From: Pseudomonadota bacterium
GTDB lineage: Bacteria > Pseudomonadota > Alphaproteobacteria > Sphingomonadales > Sphingomonadaceae
Length of the DNA: 64,000 nucleotides
Assembly (NCBI GenBank): GCA_023389105.1
Contig: JAEWEY010000004.1
Location: 124,001-188,000, forward strand
Direction: 5' to 3'
Below the pieces are notes generated by a model, which saw only the letters and a program-made list of their open reading frames with translations, was not told where the DNA came from and did no database searches. Positions 60,380 to 64,000 of this stretch are shown here, piece by piece; the stretch's first letter is position 1, and each line of letters starts with the position of its first letter. The position numbers and the translations under genes were made by a program.

Positions 60380-61351
60380 TCAGCTGGCCGGCTTCAACCG
60401 GCGCCGCGTATTCTCGATATCGCTCGACAAATTTTCTCGCCGCTCAGCGTTTAACGCGGGATAGCCAGCGCCTGCTTCGGCGGTGATTGCTGCGGCGAAC
60501 TTGCCGGCACGGACCTCGGCGAGGATACCGGCCATGCGCTGGCGGACGCCGTTATCGACAATCCGGCGGCCACCCAGCAGCGCGCCAAGCTCGGCCGTAT
60601 TTGAAATCGCCTCCCGCATTCCGGCGATCCCGCGTGTCTCGATGAGGTCGGCCAGCAGCTTAAGTTCGCCCACGCATTCGAGATAGGCCAGTTCAGGCGA
60701 GCAGCCGCCGTCGACCAAAGTCTCATAGCCCGCGATCAAAAGTTCTGGCACGGCGCCCCAGACCACCGCCTGTTCATTGAACAGGTCCGCTTCCGCTTCT
60801 TCGGCAAAGCTGGTGGCGATAAGGCCGGCACGGCCGCTGCCAATAGCCCCGCCGTAAGCCAGAGCGATGTCGCGCGCCCGTCCGCTTGCGTCTTGCGCCA
60901 CGGCCCAGGCGGCAATCATGCCTTTGCCGTCTAAGTAAAGCGACCGCAGCGCGGTTCCTGGCCCTTTTGGCGCGATGAGGAACACGTCCAGGTCGTTCCG
61001 CGGTGAGATCAGCCCGAAACGTACCGACAATCCGTGGCTGAAGCCGAGCGCGGAGCCTTCCCGAAGCGATTCAGCAATTTCTCCGTAAATCGCCGCGTGA
61101 TGCTCGTCCGGAGCGAGCATCATGGTGACGTCGGCCCAAGCCGCCGCGGCGGTCAAGGAAAGCACCTTCAGTCGCTCGCTTTCAACTTCGCCGTGGCTGG
61201 CGGAGCCTTCCCGGAGGCCGATTGCGACCTCAGCGCCGCTGTCCCGCAGGTTCAGCGCCTGTGCCCGGCCCTGATTGCCGTAGCCAATGATCGCTACTCG
61301 CTTGCCGTTCAGGGCCGCGGGGTCGATGTCGGCGTCGCGTATCCAGTCCAT
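60380..61351 (-). CDS. ilvC: Divergent ketol-acid reductoisomerase (class I type)
   Basis: 323 residues; usual IlvC is about 330-340. The Rossmann domain has VAIIGYGNQGRAQALNLRDS and the knotted domain LIAPKGPGTALRSLY. The metal-site motifs ADLFNEQ, YLECVGELKLLADL and AISNTAELG are kept, so it should be active. However, the N-terminus (MDWIRDADIDPAALNGK) and loops such as GFSHGLSVRFG differ from the common form, and no ilvH/ilvI lies nearby. It could be a second, specialised copy. Confidence 0.8.
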   Translation of the reverse strand: MDWIRDADIDPAALNGKRVAIIGYGNQGRAQALNLRDSGAEVAIGLREGSASHGEVESERLKVLSLTAAAAWADVTMMLAPDEHHAAIYGEIAESLREGSALGFSHGLSVRFGLISPRNDLDVFLIAPKGPGTALRSLYLDGKGMIAAWAVAQDASGRARDIALAYGGAIGSGRAGLIATSFAEEAEADLFNEQAVVWGAVPELLIAGYETLVDGGCSPELAYLECVGELKLLADLIETRGIAGMREAISNTAELGALLGGRRIVDNGVRQRMAGILAEVRAGKFAAAITAEAGAGYPALNAERRENLSSDIENTRRRLKPAS

Positions 61352-61360
61352 GGGCTTCGC

Positions 61361-62290
61361 CTAGCCCCCCGGGCTCACCAGGGACAGGGCTTCGGGCAAA
61401 TTGTCGACGTCCAGCGCCTCCCGGATTCTCGGCCAGTCCGCTGGCGGCTGGTGCGCGAACCAGGTGTACTGCCGCTTGGCATACCGGCGCGTGGCCTGGC
61501 TTGCGGCGGCGATTGCCGCATCCAGCGTTTGCCGTCCCAGCAGATAGTCGGCGATTTCGCCCACGCCGATCGCTCTCATCACGGGCAGGTTCGGGTTGAG
61601 ATGCCGTGCGAGCAGCGCTTCGACTTCGGCTACCGCACCCTGATCGATCATATGTCCGAACCGCTCATCGCAGCGCGCGTAAAGCCATTTGCGCGGCGGG
61701 AGCAGGATGATCGGCCGAAGCGCGACGTCTTCGGCGATCCCTCCGTGCTTCTCCTGCTGCCATTCGGCCAACGTCCTGCCGGTCGAGAGCATGACTTCCA
61801 GCGCCCGATTGATCCTCGCGCCGTCGGTGCGCCGGATCCGCTCGGCCGCCATCGGGTCGAGAGTCCGTAGCTTCGCCGCATTCTTATCAACCGGGGTTGC
61901 GCGCACGCGTTCGCGAATGGCTGGATCAATTGCCGGTACGGGCGCGATGCCGTCTAGAAGCGTACGTAGATAGAGGCCCGTCCCGCCGACCAGGACCGGT
62001 ACCCGACCCTCGCCGTGAATTTTCGCGATTTCGCCTTTCGCCATGTCAGACCAGTCGGCGGCGGAGCAGGGCAGGGCGCCGTCGCGCACGCCGTAAAGCC
62101 GGTGCTCCGCGCGGCTCAGTTCCTCGTCGGTCGGGGCCGCGCTCAATAACCGCAGATCACGATAGATTTGCGCGCTGTCGGCGTTGACGATGACGCCTCC
62201 GATTTGCTGAGCTAGCGCAAGCGCCAGGCCGGACTTCCCACTCGCGGTGGGTCCGGCAATGACGACGAGAGGAGGCTTGGACGACGGCAT
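61361..62290 (-). CDS. miaA: tRNA dimethylallyltransferase MiaA
   Basis: 309 residues. P-loop GPTASGKSGLALALA, VNADSAQIYRDL and LVGGTGLYLRTLL, later LPVMRAIGVGEIADYLLG and RYAKRQYTWF. It prenylates A37 of tRNAs that read codons starting with U. The start is ATG 62290 (MPSSKPPLVV). Its start codon overlaps the divergent serB start. Confidence 0.93.
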   Translation of the reverse strand: MPSSKPPLVVIAGPTASGKSGLALALAQQIGGVIVNADSAQIYRDLRLLSAAPTDEELSRAEHRLYGVRDGALPCSAADWSDMAKGEIAKIHGEGRVPVLVGGTGLYLRTLLDGIAPVPAIDPAIRERVRATPVDKNAAKLRTLDPMAAERIRRTDGARINRALEVMLSTGRTLAEWQQEKHGGIAEDVALRPIILLPPRKWLYARCDERFGHMIDQGAVAEVEALLARHLNPNLPVMRAIGVGEIADYLLGRQTLDAAIAAASQATRRYAKRQYTWFAHQPPADWPRIREALDVDNLPEALSLVSPGG

Positions 62291-63167
62291 GGCGATTGCG
62301 ACGTTGATAGCATCGGGGAAGCTGGATGACAGGCTGCTCGACCGCACGCTGGGTCTGCTGCGCGAGCTGGATCCGAAGGCCGGCTTTCTCGCTTGGATCG
62401 ACGAAGGCGATGCCGCCGACCTGCGGTTCTCCGGAAGCGGCCGCGATGCCCGCTGGGCGCTCGACGGATTGGATGGGGTAGATATCGTCGTTCAGCCGGA
62501 GGAGCCGCGCTGGAAGCGGCTGTTCGTCGCCGACATGGACTCCACCATCATTGGCCAGGAATGCATTGACGAGCTCGCCGACTATGCCGGCATGAAGGAC
62601 AAGGTGGCTCGCATTACGGAGCGGGCGATGCAGGGCGAGCTGGATTTTCCAGGCGCCCTGCGGGAACGCGTGCGGCTGCTAGCCGGCCTGGACGAGCGCG
62701 AGCTTCACCGTTGCCTGGCGGAGCGGGTGCATCTCACCAACGGGGCACGAACTTTAGTTCAAACGATGAGGGCCGGTGGATCCAGCTGCCTGCTCGTCTC
62801 GGGCGGTTTCCTGTCATTTGCCGAGCCGGTCGCGCGCATGGTTGGCTTCGACCGCGTAAAGGCCAACCGACTGGTGTTCGCCGGCGGCAAACTGTCCGGT
62901 GAAGTGGGTGATCCAATCGTCGACGGACTGGCCAAGCGCGATTCGCTGATCGAAGCGCGGGAGAAGCTGGGGCTGAAGGCGCCGGACGTCATGGCCGTGG
63001 GTGACGGCGCGAACGACAAGTCGATGATCCAGGAAGCGGGGCTTGGCGTCGCGTTCCGCGCCAAGCCTGCGCTCGTTGAAGTCGCCGACGCCGAGCTCCG
63101 CTATCACGGTCTCGATGCTTTGTTGTGGGTCCAGGGCGTCCGCCGGCGGGACTGGTTCCGGAAGTAA
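62289..63167 (+). CDS. serB: Phosphoserine phosphatase SerB
   Basis: About 292 residues. HAD motif I FVADMDSTIIGQECIDELAD, motif II region LLVSGGF and motif IV MAVGDGANDKSMIQEAG. The first ~80 residues form a short regulatory domain. Last step of serine synthesis. ATG 62289 overlaps the divergent miaA start codon by two bases, so the promoters of both genes lie inside the other gene. Confidence 0.92.
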   Translation: MAIATLIASGKLDDRLLDRTLGLLRELDPKAGFLAWIDEGDAADLRFSGSGRDARWALDGLDGVDIVVQPEEPRWKRLFVADMDSTIIGQECIDELADYAGMKDKVARITERAMQGELDFPGALRERVRLLAGLDERELHRCLAERVHLTNGARTLVQTMRAGGSSCLLVSGGFLSFAEPVARMVGFDRVKANRLVFAGGKLSGEVGDPIVDGLAKRDSLIEAREKLGLKAPDVMAVGDGANDKSMIQEAGLGVAFRAKPALVEVADAELRYHGLDALLWVQGVRRRDWFRK

Positions 63168-64000
63168 TTAGCCCTTCGGGACTGGGAAGCAGGCGGTTCC
63201 GAGCGTCGCGCAGGCGGCGGCGGCGGCCTGCCGGCTGACGAATGGCCCGACCTGGAGGCGGATGACATTCCCGGCAGCGACGTAAGCTGGGCCGCGGCCG
63301 GCCAGCGCCGGCTTTGCGGCGACCCGCCGGTACATGGCCTCAGCGGAACCGCGCTGTGTGAAAGCGCCGAGCTGGATGCGCCAATTGCCCGTCGCGGGCG
63401 AAGGCGCAGCCTTGGCCACGCGCGGCGGCGGGGCCTTGGGTGCAGCGGCTTTCGGCGGCGTCTTGGGCTGAGGTGCCTGCGCTGACTTCACCGGCTTGCT
63501 CGCCGATCGCGCAGCGCCGTTTGGGATCGACCGCGCGAGCACCAGCGCCTTCTGCCGATCGCCCGGAGCCATCAAGCCGTCGAGTTGGTCGAGCGTTTCC
63601 TTCGCGGGTCCAAGGCCCTGCTGCGCGGCACGACTGACGAACGCATAGCCTAGCAGCCGATCCTGCGCGACCGCGTCACCATTATACAATGCTGTTCCGT
63701 AGACCAGCAGCGCGCGCGGTTCTCCCTGGTCGGCCGCGCGGCGCAGCCACTTCAGGCCCTGCTGCTGGTCGCCATTCTGGAACAGCAACAATCCAAGCGT
63801 TGTCTGCGCGTCGAGATGTCCGGCATTCGCCGCCCGCTCAAACCAGGTCTTCGCGGCGCCGAGGTTGATCGTTGTTCCGCGCCCGAGGCGATAAGCCTGG
63901 CCCAGGTTGAACTGCGCATCGGCGTCGCCGCTCTCCGCGAGCGGTCGCCAGATCGACACAGCTTTCGAATAATCGGCGCGCTGCCAGGCATCGATGCCCG
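63168..64000 (-). CDS. Sel1-repeat and SPOR-domain envelope protein, 5' end beyond the window
   Basis: The frame stays open through the right edge (AWQRADYSKAVSIWRPLAES), so the start is outside. Four or so Sel1-like repeats (AESGDADAQFNLGQAYRLGR; AANAGHLDAQTTLGLLLF) are followed by a Pro/Ala/Lys-rich linker and a C-terminal SPOR domain (WRIQLGAFTQRGSAEAMYRR ... VIRLQVGPFVSRQAAAAACA). SPOR binds denuded glycan at division sites. Its stop abuts the serB stop. Confidence 0.85.
   Translation of the reverse strand, partial: GIDAWQRADYSKAVSIWRPLAESGDADAQFNLGQAYRLGRGTTINLGAAKTWFERAANAGHLDAQTTLGLLLFQNGDQQQGLKWLRRAADQGEPRALLVYGTALYNGDAVAQDRLLGYAFVSRAAQQGLGPAKETLDQLDGLMAPGDRQKALVLARSIPNGAARSASKPVKSAQAPQPKTPPKAAAPKAPPPRVAKAAPSPATGNWRIQLGAFTQRGSAEAMYRRVAAKPALAGRGPAYVAAGNVIRLQVGPFVSRQAAAAACATLGTACFPVPKG

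Overview
The window looks like chromosome from an alphaproteobacterium of the order Sphingomonadales (Sphingomonas or a close relative). The signs are high GC with many GTG starts, the mreB-mreC-mreD-mrdA-rodA run, the DUF465/DUF1465 small genes, a divergent ilvC, and a MutL that carries an endonuclease motif. The species assignment is inferred from protein style only.

Layout. (1) 1-1923: the start of a ribosomal-peptide cluster on the minus strand, a 38-residue lasso-type precursor followed by an asparagine-synthase-like macrocyclase that runs off the left edge. (2) 2.0-8.9 kb: ordinary small operons (SLC13 permease with DUF202, DUF1622, DUF465 and DUF1465 proteins, Fe-alcohol dehydrogenase with thioesterase, flavin oxidoreductase with UDP-glucuronate 4-epimerase type enzyme). 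(3) 8.95-15.05 kb: a tight four-gene operon, hydantoinase/5-oxoprolinase fusion, DUF969, DUF979 and DUF2891, probably for 5-oxoproline or a related lactam. (4) 15-24.5 kb: an RND tripartite efflux operon, a TonB-dependent receptor and a PcaF-type thiolase.

(5) 24.54-50.47 kb: an integrated genomic island. A 49-bp perfect direct repeat marks its ends; the right copy is the 3' part of an intact tRNA-Lys(CTT) gene and the left copy is a tRNA fragment next to a tyrosine integrase. Short GTTGCCC arm-type repeats lie just inside both ends. The island holds the integrase, an unknown small gene and an AlpA-type regulator. Next comes an array of five small unrelated genes, each separated by copies of one 20-30 bp repeat in the same orientation. 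Then come a Hen1-Pnkp RNA repair pair and a multi-gene cluster built around an Hsp70. That cluster has a PH-like/SHOCT/membrane/OB-fold protein, a small protein in the GrpE position, Hsp70, a classic AAA ATPase, a one-span membrane protein, a degenerate J-domain protein with no HPD, and a GIY-YIG-fold protein. A type I restriction-modification operon with a YgjP-type metallopeptidase closes the island. This is a defence or damage-response island. The Hsp70/AAA/J-like cluster is the best candidate for an undescribed system, and the repeat-separated mini-gene array is the best candidate for undescribed DNA architecture.

(6) 50.5-64 kb: core genome again, with rodA, mrdA, mreD, mreC and mreB (cell elongation), mutL, a formate/nitrite-type channel, crcB, ppa, an ilvC-like gene, miaA, serB and a Sel1/SPOR envelope protein cut by the right edge.
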